A stretch of DNA of 41,386 bases from an uncultured Acidobacteriota bacterium (GTDB lineage: Bacteria > Acidobacteriota > Terriglobia > Terriglobales > Acidobacteriaceae): contig CAILAZ010000264.1 in assembly GCA_903832295.1 (NCBI GenBank), forward strand, positions 1 to 41,386, read 5' to 3'. Below, in pieces: positions 32,999 through 40,210 of the stretch; the stretch's first letter is position 1, and each line of letters opens with the position of its first letter. Below the pieces are notes generated by a model. That model was not told the origin of the DNA, made no database searches, and saw only the letters and a program-made list of their open reading frames with translations. The translations under genes were made by a program, and so were the position numbers.

Positions 32999-33709
32999 AT
33001 GTCAGCCATCATTCAAGTTGAGAACGTCACCAAGACGTATCGAATCGGCAAAGTGGACGTCCCCGCGGTACGCGGCGTCTCCTTTGAAGTGGAGCGCGGA
33101 GAATTCCTCAGCGTTGTTGGCCCATCGGGCAGCGGCAAGTCCACTCTCTTCTACATCCTCGGAGGCCTGGCACAGGCAGACTCCGGACGCGTGCTGATCG
33201 ATGGCACCGACTTTGCCCATACCACAGACTCCGAGCGTACCCACCTCCGTCGCAAGAAGATCGGTTTCGTCTTTCAGAAATTCAATCTCCTGCCCACGCT
33301 CACCGCGCGTGACAACATCCGCATCGCTCTTGACATTGCCGGCGACGCCGCCATCCGCGACCCCGAGCACTTCCGCAACATCACCGAGTTGCTCGGCATC
33401 GACAAGCGCCTCAACCATCGCCCCAATGAACTCAGCGGCGGTGAGCAGCAGCGCGTCGCGCTCGCCCGTGCCCTGATCAATAAGCCGGCCATCGTCCTTG
33501 CCGACGAACCCACCGGCAACCTCGACACCCAGAATTCCAGCGCCGTCCTGGAAATGTTGCAGCGCTCCAACCGTGAACTGGGCCAGACCGTGCTCATGAT
33601 CACTCACAATCCCGAAGCTGCGCGCTTTGGGAAGCGCATCCTGCACTTCCGCGACGGCCAGGTAGTTGGCCCTGCACTTGACCCGCAGTGGATCAACGCC
33701 GTCCAGTAA
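32999..33709 (+). CDS. ABC transporter ATPase, LolD/MacB type
   Basis: The 236-aa ATPase has a Walker A (GPSGSGKST), Q-loop (VFQKFNLLPTL), signature LSGGEQQRVALARAL, Walker B (AIVLADEPTGNLDT) and switch His (ITHN). The sequence after the Q-loop and the DEPTGNLD box place it with the LolD/MacB/FtsE class, which serve lipoprotein release or macrolide/peptide export. No permease gene flanks it. TAAGAT at 32979-32984 lies 14 nt before the ATG. Downstream is a tRNA pair. Confidence 0.9.
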   Translation: MSAIIQVENVTKTYRIGKVDVPAVRGVSFEVERGEFLSVVGPSGSGKSTLFYILGGLAQADSGRVLIDGTDFAHTTDSERTHLRRKKIGFVFQKFNLLPTLTARDNIRIALDIAGDAAIRDPEHFRNITELLGIDKRLNHRPNELSGGEQQRVALARALINKPAIVLADEPTGNLDTQNSSAVLEMLQRSNRELGQTVLMITHNPEAARFGKRILHFRDGQVVGPALDPQWINAVQ

Positions 33710-33746
33710 ATACGCGGGGAATCCACAGCTTGGGGTTTCCGCTGGT

Positions 33747-33775
33747 TTGACAGAGCAAGGTGCTTTGTCTAAGAT
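33747..33775 (+). promoter_or_regulatory. Promoter of the tRNA-Gly gene
   Basis: TTGACA, 17-bp spacer, TAAGAT, ending 11 bp before the first base of tRNA-Gly. The -35 is a perfect consensus and the spacing is ideal. Confidence 0.75.
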
Positions 33776-33786
33776 TGAAAAGTCGA

Positions 33787-33861
<75 letters not shown>

Positions 33862-33870
33862 GAGAATTCA

Positions 33871-33895
33871 AAACCCTCGCCCCAAGCGAGGGTTT
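33871..33895 (+). terminator. Hairpin between tRNA-Gly and tRNA-Cys
   Basis: Perfect 10-bp inverted repeat (AAACCCTCGC / GCGAGGGTTT) with a 5-nt loop, without a long U tract beyond GGTTT. It may end or punctuate the tRNA-Gly transcript. Confidence 0.6.
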
Positions 33896-33945
33896 GCCAT
33901 GCAGGGAGGCTGCACGCCCGCTCTCCCGATCCGCATGCAATTCGG

Positions 33946-34022
<77 letters not shown>

Positions 34023-34132
34023 TTCCTCTCCTAAATCATTGAAATAAAAGCATTTCATAAATTTACTGTCGCGCCTACATTGTGGTTCGATGGGGCAAAA
34101 TTGACCACAATTGGGCACATTTGGGGCGGAAA

Positions 34133-34150
34133 GCGGACTAAAAGCGGACT
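34133..34150 (+). repeat. Direct repeat pair, left end of element A
   Basis: GCGGACT-AAAA-GCGGACT, period 11 bp, lying between att copy 1 and the integrase relic. A matching pair with the same period is found at the right end (36247-36264). Candidate arm-type integrase binding sites. Confidence 0.6.
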
Positions 34151-34164
34151 GCATCATTTGCCCC

Positions 34165-34266
34165 TCAATTCTTGCGGGTTTCCTCACCTTTGGCTGAAAA
34201 TTCATCAATGAGGGTTTGCTCGTATGTCAGCATCGCTTGCCGCTTGTGCTCCGCAGTCGGATGAAG
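34165..34266 (-). pseudogene. Integrase C-terminal relic (element A)
   Basis: On the minus strand, a stop at 34165-34167 ends a frame reading ...LLHPTAEHKRQAML, then TYEQTLIDEFSAKGEETRKN. The H-P-T-x-E-H-K-R sequence is typical of what follows the active-site Tyr in tyrosine recombinases. The relic at 36473 has a comparable YAHPGEGHKTKRL. No catalytic Arg or His box remains upstream, so only about 33 residues survive. Its position next to att copy 1 fits an integrase 3' end. The call rests on short similarity and is tentative. Confidence 0.5.
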
Positions 34267-34530
34267 GAGATCGCCGACATCGCTGATGCGTGCGCCTCCG
34301 ACTTAAGAGCGGCGATGGATTCAGGACAACGGGGACGTGGAAGGAAACAGCCAGTCTGATGTGCATCGGTGAGCAGGAGTGCGCGTCAGTCCGATATCGC
34401 CTCCGTAAAGCTTGGAAGAGTGCTTCTCCGTGGCGGCACTCCTCAGGCTCGTCTACGACGAAATTCGCTAGGGGGCTGAGGAGGCGTGGGCGAAAGCCTG
34501 TTCCCCCTGCCCCTGTTTTCTCAATCGAGA

Positions 34531-34586
34531 GTGCTGTATACATCACAAATAAATTGATATCCCATAGAAAGTGATGTATAAATCAC
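34531..34586 (+). promoter_or_regulatory. hipBA promoter with two operators
   Basis: TTGATA (34554-34559), 17-bp spacer, TATAAA (34577-34582), then 7 bp to the hipB ATG. Two 16-bp near-copies differing at two positions lie at 34531-34546 (GTGCTGTATACATCAC) and 34571-34586 (GTGATGTATAAATCAC), exactly 40 bp apart. The second covers the -10 box and has perfect GTGAT/ATCAC ends. This suggests autorepression by paired HipB dimers. Confidence 0.7.
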
Positions 34587-34589
34587 TTC

Positions 34590-34844
34590 ATGCAGACTCT
34601 AGCGGAACTCGGCCAAGCGGTATCGGAGCAGCGCAAGTCGCTTGGGCTGAAACAGAGCGAGGTCGCCCTTCGCTCTGGCCTGACACGCGAATCCCTCTCC
34701 CGCTTCGAGCGCGGCCAGTTACCCGAGTTCGGTTCACGGAAGCTCTTGGCGGTGCTGGCCGTGCTTGGTCTGGAGTTGAACTTCGCCAAGACCGGAACCT
34801 CAGGCTCCCTCGATGAACTGCGGCGTGAGCGAGGTGGGGCTTGA
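34590..34844 (+). CDS. hipB: HipB-like antitoxin, XRE-type HTH protein
   Basis: An 84-aa DNA-binding protein with a Cro/C1 helix-turn-helix at about 8-62 (LGQAVSEQRKSLGLKQSEVA, LRSGLTRESLSRFERGQLPE). It is the antitoxin and autorepressor partner of the kinase encoded downstream. The ATG begins 7 bp after the -10 box, so the message is likely leaderless; no Shine-Dalgarno site is present. It overlaps the hipA start by 4 bp (TTGA). The gene is cargo of integrated element A. Confidence 0.88.
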   Translation: MQTLAELGQAVSEQRKSLGLKQSEVALRSGLTRESLSRFERGQLPEFGSRKLLAVLAVLGLELNFAKTGTSGSLDELRRERGGA

Positions 34845-36205
34845 AACTGAACGTCTACGTCCTCGGCCAACACGTCGCCGTTCTTGAACCTGTCGGCGAT
34901 TTCAAGAGCGTGCTGAGCTACGTCCCGGATGCAGGATTGGAAAAGCTCGTCTCCCTCACCATGCCTGTACGCACGGAATCGTACGTGTGGGACGATCAGC
35001 TTCACCCCATCTTCCAGATGAATTTGCCGGAAGGATACCTGTTGCAGGTTCTGCAAGAAGAGTTCGGGCCGCACATCGGTGCAAGCCCAATGGCGCTCCT
35101 ATCCGTCATCGGTCGGAACATGGTGGGGAGGCTTCAAGTTGCTCCCCCCGGCGCGGCACTGGATGAACCCGCAAGCCCGATAGACGTTGCTGACCTCCTG
35201 AAGGGAGACAACTCGGAGGAGGCTTTCACCAACTTGGTTCGTGAGCACGCGAGAAGTGGAGTCTCCGGTGTTCTGCCGAAATTCTTGGACACAGAAGAAG
35301 AGATGAAACGGTCTCCCAAGGCTGGGCTCGGCAAGCACAAGAAGGCGACCCTGCTGACTCACCGCCACATCGTCAAGGGCTCTTCCGAGAAACTCCCGTT
35401 CGCCACCGTGAACGAGCATCTGTGCATGCAGGTGGTGGCGAAGGTGGTCACCTGTGCCAAGACTGAATTGTCAGAGGACGGAAACGTGCTCGTCGTCCAC
35501 CGCTTTGATGTGGATGAAAAAGGAGAGCCAAGCCTCGCAATGGAGGATTTCTGTGCGCTCCTCGGTCTTCGCCCTTCAGCCAAGTATGAGACAACGTGGG
35601 AGCGTATCGCCAAGGCAGTCCGCGATCATGTGCCGGGAGGTCGGCAGTATGAGACGTTTCAGGCGATGGCATCGATCTTGCTCCTGACGTACGCACTGAG
35701 AAACGCCGACTGCCATTCGAAGAACTTGGCACTGCTCTACACCTCGCCCACGGATGCCCGGCTCTCACCTGCGTACGATTTCCTCACGACCTCCGTCTAC
35801 GCCGGATACCAGCACAATCCACCGGGCATTAGCTTCATGGGCAAGAAGACATGGCTGCCGGGCAAGAACTTGGTCAAGTTCATCACGAGCACCTTCGGAA
35901 TTTCCCAACGAGAGCAGAAGGAGATGGTGGAGCGCATCAGTGATGCGGTCTCTGAGACGGCTCCAGCGGTACGTGAAATGATGAACCAGTTGCCGGGGTT
36001 CCGGGATATTGGGAAGCGGATGCTTGCGACTTGGAGTGACGGAATCCAGCTACTGCGAGAACCTCGCGTCTATGCCATGAGCGCATGGAAATCGAGCGAA
36101 GCATTTGAAGGCATCTCTGACGCGCCGAAGCTGGAGAACCCGAGGACGGTCATCGGTAAGTCGCCGTTGTTGGCGAACCGCGCCCGGCGTCCGAAGAAGA
36201 AGTGA
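34841..36205 (+). CDS. hipA: HipA-like serine/threonine kinase toxin
   Basis: A 454-aa HipA-family kinase starting with TTG inside the hipB stop. The N-terminal HipA_N region runs to about residue 105. A Gly-rich phosphate loop follows, SGVSGVLPKF (S142, G143, K147), where an autophosphorylated Ser is expected. The catalytic segment is NADCHSKN (N288, D290, N295), and the metal Asp is D313 in LSPAYDF. All key residues are intact, so the kinase should be active. HipA of E. coli phosphorylates glutamyl-tRNA synthetase and causes growth arrest; the target here is unknown. The C-terminal 30 residues are basic and end RARRPKKK. Confidence 0.88.
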   Translation: MKLNVYVLGQHVAVLEPVGDFKSVLSYVPDAGLEKLVSLTMPVRTESYVWDDQLHPIFQMNLPEGYLLQVLQEEFGPHIGASPMALLSVIGRNMVGRLQVAPPGAALDEPASPIDVADLLKGDNSEEAFTNLVREHARSGVSGVLPKFLDTEEEMKRSPKAGLGKHKKATLLTHRHIVKGSSEKLPFATVNEHLCMQVVAKVVTCAKTELSEDGNVLVVHRFDVDEKGEPSLAMEDFCALLGLRPSAKYETTWERIAKAVRDHVPGGRQYETFQAMASILLLTYALRNADCHSKNLALLYTSPTDARLSPAYDFLTTSVYAGYQHNPPGISFMGKKTWLPGKNLVKFITSTFGISQREQKEMVERISDAVSETAPAVREMMNQLPGFRDIGKRMLATWSDGIQLLREPRVYAMSAWKSSEAFEGISDAPKLENPRTVIGKSPLLANRARRPKKK

Positions 36206-36246
36206 TGTCAGCCTCAATCCAATTCCCTGCTTTGCCTTAGCTCGTG

Positions 36247-36264
36247 GCGGACTAAACGGGGACT
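36247..36264 (+). repeat. Direct repeat pair, right end of element A
   Basis: GCGGACT-AAAC-GGGGACT, period 11 bp, 59 bp before att copy 2. It matches the left-end pair at 34133-34150 in sequence, spacing and orientation. Confidence 0.6.
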
Positions 36265-36323
36265 AAATTGAACAAGCATCAGAACATCATATTGAAAACA
36301 CAGTGGTTAACGGACGCTTTTCA

Positions 36324-36374
36324 AGGTCTGCAAAACCTTTATTCGCCAGTTCGATTCTGGCCCGCGCCTCCAAA
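36324..36374 (+). repeat. att copy 2 (junction of elements A and B)
   Basis: 51 bp identical to the tRNA-Cys 3' part. It lacks the 5' half, so it is not a tRNA gene. It serves as the right end of element A and the left end of element B. Confidence 0.9.
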
Positions 36375-36420
36375 CTTTTCAATCACTTACAACGTCCCAA
36401 CCTGTTAACCACTTCATCAC

Positions 36421-36439
36421 TGTAGACGAAATTGTAGAC
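36421..36439 (+). repeat. Direct repeat pair, left end of element B
   Basis: TGTAGAC-GAAAT-TGTAGAC, period 12 bp, between att copy 2 and the integrase stop. Same order and period as the pair at 37766-37784. Confidence 0.6.
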
Positions 36440-36472
36440 GGTTCCGACCTACACCCCGTTCCGCGTCATGTT

Positions 36473-36670
36473 TCATTCGTTTTCGCCCGCATCCGACGCC
36501 AGCAACCGCTTCGTCTTATGTCCTTCACCCGGATGGGCATACCGCTGCACCATGGCAATACGGCTGTGCCCTAACAGTGCTGCGAGCGTAATCAGGTCTA
36601 CCCCGACTTCGATGGCCCGAGTTGCATACGTGTGCCTGAGGTCGTAAAGACGGAAATCGGCCACGCCAGC
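36473..36670 (-). pseudogene. Tyrosine recombinase (integrase) C-terminal fragment
   Basis: The minus-strand frame ends at 36473 and contains DFRLYDLRHTYATRAIEVGV, LAALLGHSRIAMVQRYAHP and a short basic tail. These are the last two catalytic blocks of a phage-type integrase: the Arg of the LRH box, the His of LGHS and the active-site Tyr in QRYAHP. The frame continues upstream to 36850, but that part is antisense to a different recognisable fragment and does not look like integrase. The N-terminal domain and first catalytic Arg are therefore missing, and the gene is dead. Its 3' end faces att copy 2, 98 bp away. Confidence 0.82.
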
Positions 36671-36675
36671 CAAGG

Positions 36676-36930
36676 GATTTCGAATCGGGTGTAGTGCTGG
36701 CCGTGAATCATGATGGCGATAGTGATTCCACCGGAAGCATCGCAGGGAACATGCTTGGGTGCATCCATGGAGTCGGCTGGATTCCCGACAGGTGGTTGAC
36801 ACCGCTCGAACTTCGGACGGTGATCGAGGAAATGGCGGATGATCTTGCAACCGCTCCAGATTGGAAGATTGAAGCGAACGAGAACGCCCCCGAAAAGGAG
36901 TTCAACAGTAAGCGCTATCCTTGGCGTTAG
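36676..36930 (+). pseudogene. ADP-ribosylglycohydrolase C-terminal fragment
   Basis: Reading the plus strand from about 36676 gives DFESGVVLAVNHDGDSDSTG, followed by SIAGNMLGCIHGVGWIPDRW and LTPLELRTVIEEMADDL. NHxGDSDSTG is the dinuclear-magnesium motif near the C-terminus of ADP-ribosylglycohydrolases (DraG/ARH family), which remove ADP-ribose from targets. Only about 85 residues remain of a normal 280 or more, and no good start codon with a ribosome site precedes it. It is a remnant created at the same breakpoint that cut the integrase. A full-length relative may have been cargo of the parental element. Confidence 0.75.
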
Positions 36931-36960
36931 AAGTAGCTTGGGAAACACGAGAGGATTCGC

Positions 36961-37719
36961 ATGATAGTCGGATATTTTGATGGAAGTGAAGAACCAGAAG
37001 GAATCCGAGAAATCATAGCAGTTTGCGGCTTCATCGCTCCATTGGAGGTTTGGGACGTATTCGATCAGCGATGGCAAGCTGTACTTAGCAGGCCGACGTG
37101 GCCCACGCGTTTGAGGCGATATCATTCGTTCGACTGCATTCACGGAATGGGCGAGTTTGCTGATTGGAGTTTTGCGCAGAGGCTTGCAATCTACGGTGAA
37201 CTTGTCGGGGTACTGCTCGATTCCAACCTAATAGCAGTGGGTTCTGTCCTCGTATGCAAACATTTTGAAACGCTGGAGGCGGTAGTAAGAAATCGTCTGG
37301 GGAATGCGTACTTCCTCCCCGTCGAGCACTGCATTCAGGCCGCTATTAGTAAAGCGAAAGGATCACTACCCGGAGAAGAAATTTTCCTCGTTTTTGATGT
37401 TGAAAACCGCGCCGTAGCGAATGAATCCTACGCGCGTTACAAAAACTACCAGACCGATCCCAATTGGAACGAGAATCTTCTAGGAATAACGCAGGGCAGC
37501 AGCTACCAGTTCACCTCGCTACAAGCTGCTGATTTGTTGGCATACGGCAGTTTTCGCTACCACAAGGAATATTTCGCCCCATCGGAGCGAGAATCTGAAT
37601 TTCCAATCATTCCGGCATTCTCGCGATTAATTCAGGGAATTGAAGCGACGGGCGGTATCTATGAGCGGGATGCACTCGCGACGCTCGTTAGAGAGATTAG
37701 AGCGAGGGAAGGAATCTAG
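36961..37719 (+). CDS. DUF3800 family protein
   Basis: An intact 252-aa soluble protein. The start MIVGYFDGSEEPEG, the FIAPLEVWDVFDQRW block, VFDVENRAV and the C-terminal SLQAADLLAYGSFRYHKE are typical of DUF3800, a family with an RNase H-like pattern of acidic residues (YFDGSEE, FDVEN, QAADL). Many members sit in mobile or defence regions, and their activity is undetermined. Codon use is less GC-biased than in the surrounding core genes, which agrees with transfer. The weak GAGG site precedes the ATG by about 10 bp. It is the only complete gene in element B. Confidence 0.8.
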   Translation: MIVGYFDGSEEPEGIREIIAVCGFIAPLEVWDVFDQRWQAVLSRPTWPTRLRRYHSFDCIHGMGEFADWSFAQRLAIYGELVGVLLDSNLIAVGSVLVCKHFETLEAVVRNRLGNAYFLPVEHCIQAAISKAKGSLPGEEIFLVFDVENRAVANESYARYKNYQTDPNWNENLLGITQGSSYQFTSLQAADLLAYGSFRYHKEYFAPSERESEFPIIPAFSRLIQGIEATGGIYERDALATLVREIRAREGI

Positions 37720-37765
37720 TTCCGAAACTTCAAGTGGCATTTGCCCGGTGGCAAAGCTGAAGAAC

Positions 37766-37784
37766 TGTAGACGATTTTGTAGAC
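37766..37784 (+). repeat. Direct repeat pair, right end of element B
   Basis: TGTAGAC-GATTT-TGTAGAC, period 12 bp, 106 bp before att copy 3. Matches the left-end pair at 36421-36439. Confidence 0.6.
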
Positions 37785-37794
37785 AGTTTTTTCT

Positions 37795-37875
37795 GTTGTG
37801 GGGTGTTGTGGGTTGGCAAGCACGAACGTAAGTCATTGATTTGTTATCCAGCAACACTCCACAACACCCCGCAAC
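37795..37875. repeat. Long inverted repeat beside att copy 3
   Basis: GTTGTGGGGTGTTGTGG (37795-37811) and CCACAACACCCCGCAAC (37859-37875) pair over 17 bp with one mismatch, across a 47-nt loop. It lies between the right-end repeats of element B and att copy 3. It may be a recombination accessory site or a transcript end. Confidence 0.6.
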
Positions 37876-37890
37876 AAGTACGGGGGACGC

Positions 37891-37938
37891 TCTGCAAAAC
37901 CTTTATTCGCCAGTTCGATTCTGGCCCGCGCCTCCAAA
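37891..37938 (+). repeat. att copy 3 (right end of element B)
   Basis: 48 bp identical to the tRNA-Cys 3' part, ending 2 bp past CCA. Beyond it, similarity to the right flank of copy 2 continues for about 20 bp with three changes (AAACTTT.CAA.CAC.TACA), as expected when one element landed beside another. Confidence 0.88.
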
Positions 37939-38114
37939 CTTTCCAAGCACGTACATCCCCCTCTACTGCTTCTTGCCTACCGTTTGGCTGCCAATTGAAA
38001 AACGTGAAAAAATCAATCAGGGCACAGATGAACTCCCGTGGATGCAGATGACCCACTATGTTTGTTTCGGCGCTTATCGGTGTTCAAATGGGCACCACGA
38101 GGAACAACGACTAG

Positions 38115-38714
38115 ATGCGAAAAGGTTCTACGCGAGAACCACAGAACGAGCCATCGGCACTTGGCAAGAACTACATAACGCCGAGCGGGTTGCAGCGCCT
38201 CAAAGATGAGCACCGGTTTCTGCTCACCAGGGAACGCCCGGCTGTCGTGGAGGTGGTAGCGTGGGCTGCCAGCAACGGCGATCGCAGTGAAAACGCCGAC
38301 TATCAATACGGCAAGCGACGGCTACGGCAGATCGATGGGCGGATTCGCTTTCTTGCAAAGAGAATCGAAGCTGCGGAGGTAGTGGACCCGGAAGCTCCGA
38401 GAACGGGGCAGGCGAAGACACGGGTATTCTTCGGAGCGACCGTGCGCTATGCCAATGCCGCGGGAGCCGAACGAGTGGTGAGCATTGTAGGCGTTGACGA
38501 GATCGATCTCGACCGCAACCACATCAGTTGGGCGTCACCTCTGGCGCGCGCGTTGATGAAGTCGGAAGCAGGGGACAGCGTAGTGCTCCAGGCACCGGCC
38601 GGCACAGAATACCTGACCGTGCTGGATGTGTGTTACAAGCCCATTCCTATGGAACCGTTCCGTGAGCCACCTGGATCCGAGTCCTTGGCAAAGGGACACC
38701 CTCGCCGGCGTTAA
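38115..38714 (+). CDS. greB: Transcription elongation factor GreB
   Basis: A 199-aa protein that rescues backtracked RNA polymerase by stimulating transcript cleavage. It has the GreB N-terminal coiled-coil with the diagnostic NYITPSGLQRLKDEHRFLL, VAWAASNGDRSENADYQYGK (acidic tip residues D and E in GDRSENADY) and RRLRQIDGRIRFLAKRIEAA. The C-terminal FKBP-like domain contains GATVRYANAAGAERVVSIVG and ISWASPLARALM. It is about 40 residues longer than E. coli GreB, with a polar N-terminal extension and a C-terminal Pro/Arg-rich tail (SLAKGHPRRR). Start at the ATG at 38115 with GAGGAA 11 nt upstream. It is the first core-type gene after the islands. Confidence 0.93.
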   Translation: MRKGSTREPQNEPSALGKNYITPSGLQRLKDEHRFLLTRERPAVVEVVAWAASNGDRSENADYQYGKRRLRQIDGRIRFLAKRIEAAEVVDPEAPRTGQAKTRVFFGATVRYANAAGAERVVSIVGVDEIDLDRNHISWASPLARALMKSEAGDSVVLQAPAGTEYLTVLDVCYKPIPMEPFREPPGSESLAKGHPRRR

Positions 38715-38923
38715 CCCATCTTTGGACTGTGCGGTCCCACTTCAGCAGATAGGGAAGAGACGACACTTACACTGGTTCGTCGATCCCGGCGCCATCTTCA
38801 GTTGCTGCTTGCCGCGTCAAGCAGCGTTCATGCACAGGCCCGCAGCAGGCGAAAGCAGCCCGCCAGGTAAATGCGCTCTTCCATAGCCAAAAACTCATCA
38901 AACAAATCGAGGAGAGAGAACGG

Positions 38924-39571
38924 ATGTCAAAAGTTCGTGTTGCGGGATTTTCCGTTTCGCTCGACGGTTTCAGCGCCGGGGTGGAGCAGAGCCTGGGTGA
39001 TCCGCTTGGGAGGCGCGGCCCCGAGCTCTTTCAGTGGTTCTTTCATACGCGGACCTTCCGTTCGATGCACGGGAAAGAGGGCGGATCCGTTGCCGACATC
39101 GACGATGAATTTGCCCATCGGGCGATGGACAACTTTGGCGCCTTCATCCTCGGTCGGAACATGTTCGGTCCCGTGCGCGGCCCTTGGCTGGATGACTCAT
39201 GGAAGGGCTGGTGGGGCGACAATCCGCCTTATCATGCGCCAACCTTTGTTCTCACACATCACGAGCGTGAGCCCCTGGTCATGGAAGGCGGCACGACTTT
39301 CCACTTTGTGACCGGCGGAATCGTTGAAGCACTCGAGCGCGCGAAGCAAGCGGCAGGTCATAAAGACGTCAAAATTGGAGGAGGGGTCTCGACAGCGCGG
39401 CAGTATCTCAAGGCCGGACTCATCGACTCCCTGCATCTCGCGTCAGTGCCTGTTTTGCTCGGCCAAGGCGAACCGTTGTTTGAGGGGCTGGATCTTCATG
39501 CGCTCGGCTTTTCCGTAACCAATCGCAAATCTTCTGAACACGCGACTCATCTCACGCTGGAAAAGGCCTAG
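38924..39571 (+). CDS. Dihydrofolate reductase / RibD C-terminal-like protein
   Basis: A 215-aa single-domain protein with the DHFR-like fold. MSKVRVAGFSVSLDGFSAGV is the usual start of the YwjB/YyaP-type reductases. The middle has FGAFILGRNMFGPVRGPW and PTFVLTHHEREPLVMEGGTT, and the NADPH-binding glycine motif is VKIGGGVSTARQYLKAGLID. Real substrates of these small RibD-like reductases are mostly unknown, and it is not a likely folate enzyme. A strong purine ribosome site (GAGGAGAGAG) precedes the ATG. No partner gene is adjacent. Confidence 0.9.
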   Translation: MSKVRVAGFSVSLDGFSAGVEQSLGDPLGRRGPELFQWFFHTRTFRSMHGKEGGSVADIDDEFAHRAMDNFGAFILGRNMFGPVRGPWLDDSWKGWWGDNPPYHAPTFVLTHHEREPLVMEGGTTFHFVTGGIVEALERAKQAAGHKDVKIGGGVSTARQYLKAGLIDSLHLASVPVLLGQGEPLFEGLDLHALGFSVTNRKSSEHATHLTLEKA

Positions 39572-39672
39572 AACGCTCTCCCGGCGTGGACGATTGACGC
39601 CCATCTCAATGGCAAAATGCAGATGGAAGCTGGCCTCGTGCTTGCTTTTGACCCGGCGAAGCCTGACCCTGG

Positions 39673-40062
39673 ATGCACACCATGAATTTCGACTGGAATC
39701 TCGGTGCACTTGCAGACGGCCTTCGGTGCTATCGAAATGAGGAATTCTTTCTGGCGCACGAGCATTGGGAGAGTGTCTGGCTGAACTGCCACGGGCAGCA
39801 AAAGACGCTACTGCAGGCATTGATACAAATAGCGGGAGCGTTCCATCACTTCCAGCGAAACAACTCCAGGGGTGCCGCGTCGCTGCTTAAGGCAGCCCTG
39901 CGCAAGTTAGAGCCTTTCCCCCCGCTTTTTGAAAGCGTCGAAGTCCAGTCCCTCCGTGCTGAGATAGCCGTCTGGTTGAAGGTGCTGGAGACACCCGGTT
40001 CCACCATTTATCCCCCTCATCCGCGTATTCGTCTAAGCTCCCATGAAGAACCGTCCCGATGA
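39673..40062 (+). CDS. DUF309 family protein
   Basis: A 129-aa helical protein. The signature EEFFLAHEHWESVW, followed by LLQALIQIAGAFHHFQRNN and GAASLLKAALRKLEPFPP, is characteristic of DUF309. The His-Glu pair in AHEHWE and the second His pair in FHHF could bind a metal. The function is unknown. In-frame ATG codons occur at 39673 and 39682 with no strong ribosome site for either, so the start is uncertain by three codons. Confidence 0.85.
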   Translation: MHTMNFDWNLGALADGLRCYRNEEFFLAHEHWESVWLNCHGQQKTLLQALIQIAGAFHHFQRNNSRGAASLLKAALRKLEPFPPLFESVEVQSLRAEIAVWLKVLETPGSTIYPPHPRIRLSSHEEPSR

Positions 40063-40210
40063 AGAAGTGGCGCGTGATGCTGCGGTTCGGATGCTGATCG
40101 TCTGCCGCTGGGCTGCAATGAGACCGCCGTTTTAAACAGCACTAGTGCGTCAACCCGCCTCACGTATATAGTCTCAGCGTCGCACTACTACCCGCATCAA
40201 GGAGACCCGC

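Larger units (their letters stand above)
36324..37938. mobile_element. Integrated element B at tRNA-Cys (carries DUF3800 gene)
   Basis: About 1.5 kb between att copies 2 and 3. Direct repeat pairs TGTAGAC lie near both ends. Inside are a truncated integrase (minus), an ADP-ribosylglycohydrolase C-terminal fragment (plus) and an intact DUF3800 gene. The two fragments abut at about 36666-36680, consistent with a deletion that removed the start of both genes. Confidence 0.75.

Noticed and set aside
34205-34546. Minus-strand 113-codon frame upstream of hipB
   Set aside because: Composition is shadow-like, it overlaps the hipB promoter and the integrase relic in another frame, and there is no ribosome site.
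36324-36374. A second and third tRNA-Cys gene (also at 37891-37938)
   Set aside because: Only the 3' half matches; the 5' acceptor strand and D arm are missing, so these are att copies and not tRNA genes.
36598-37143. Long minus-strand open frame of 181 codons
   Set aside because: It runs antisense to the recognisable ARH fragment and the DUF3800 gene and has no family pattern of its own.
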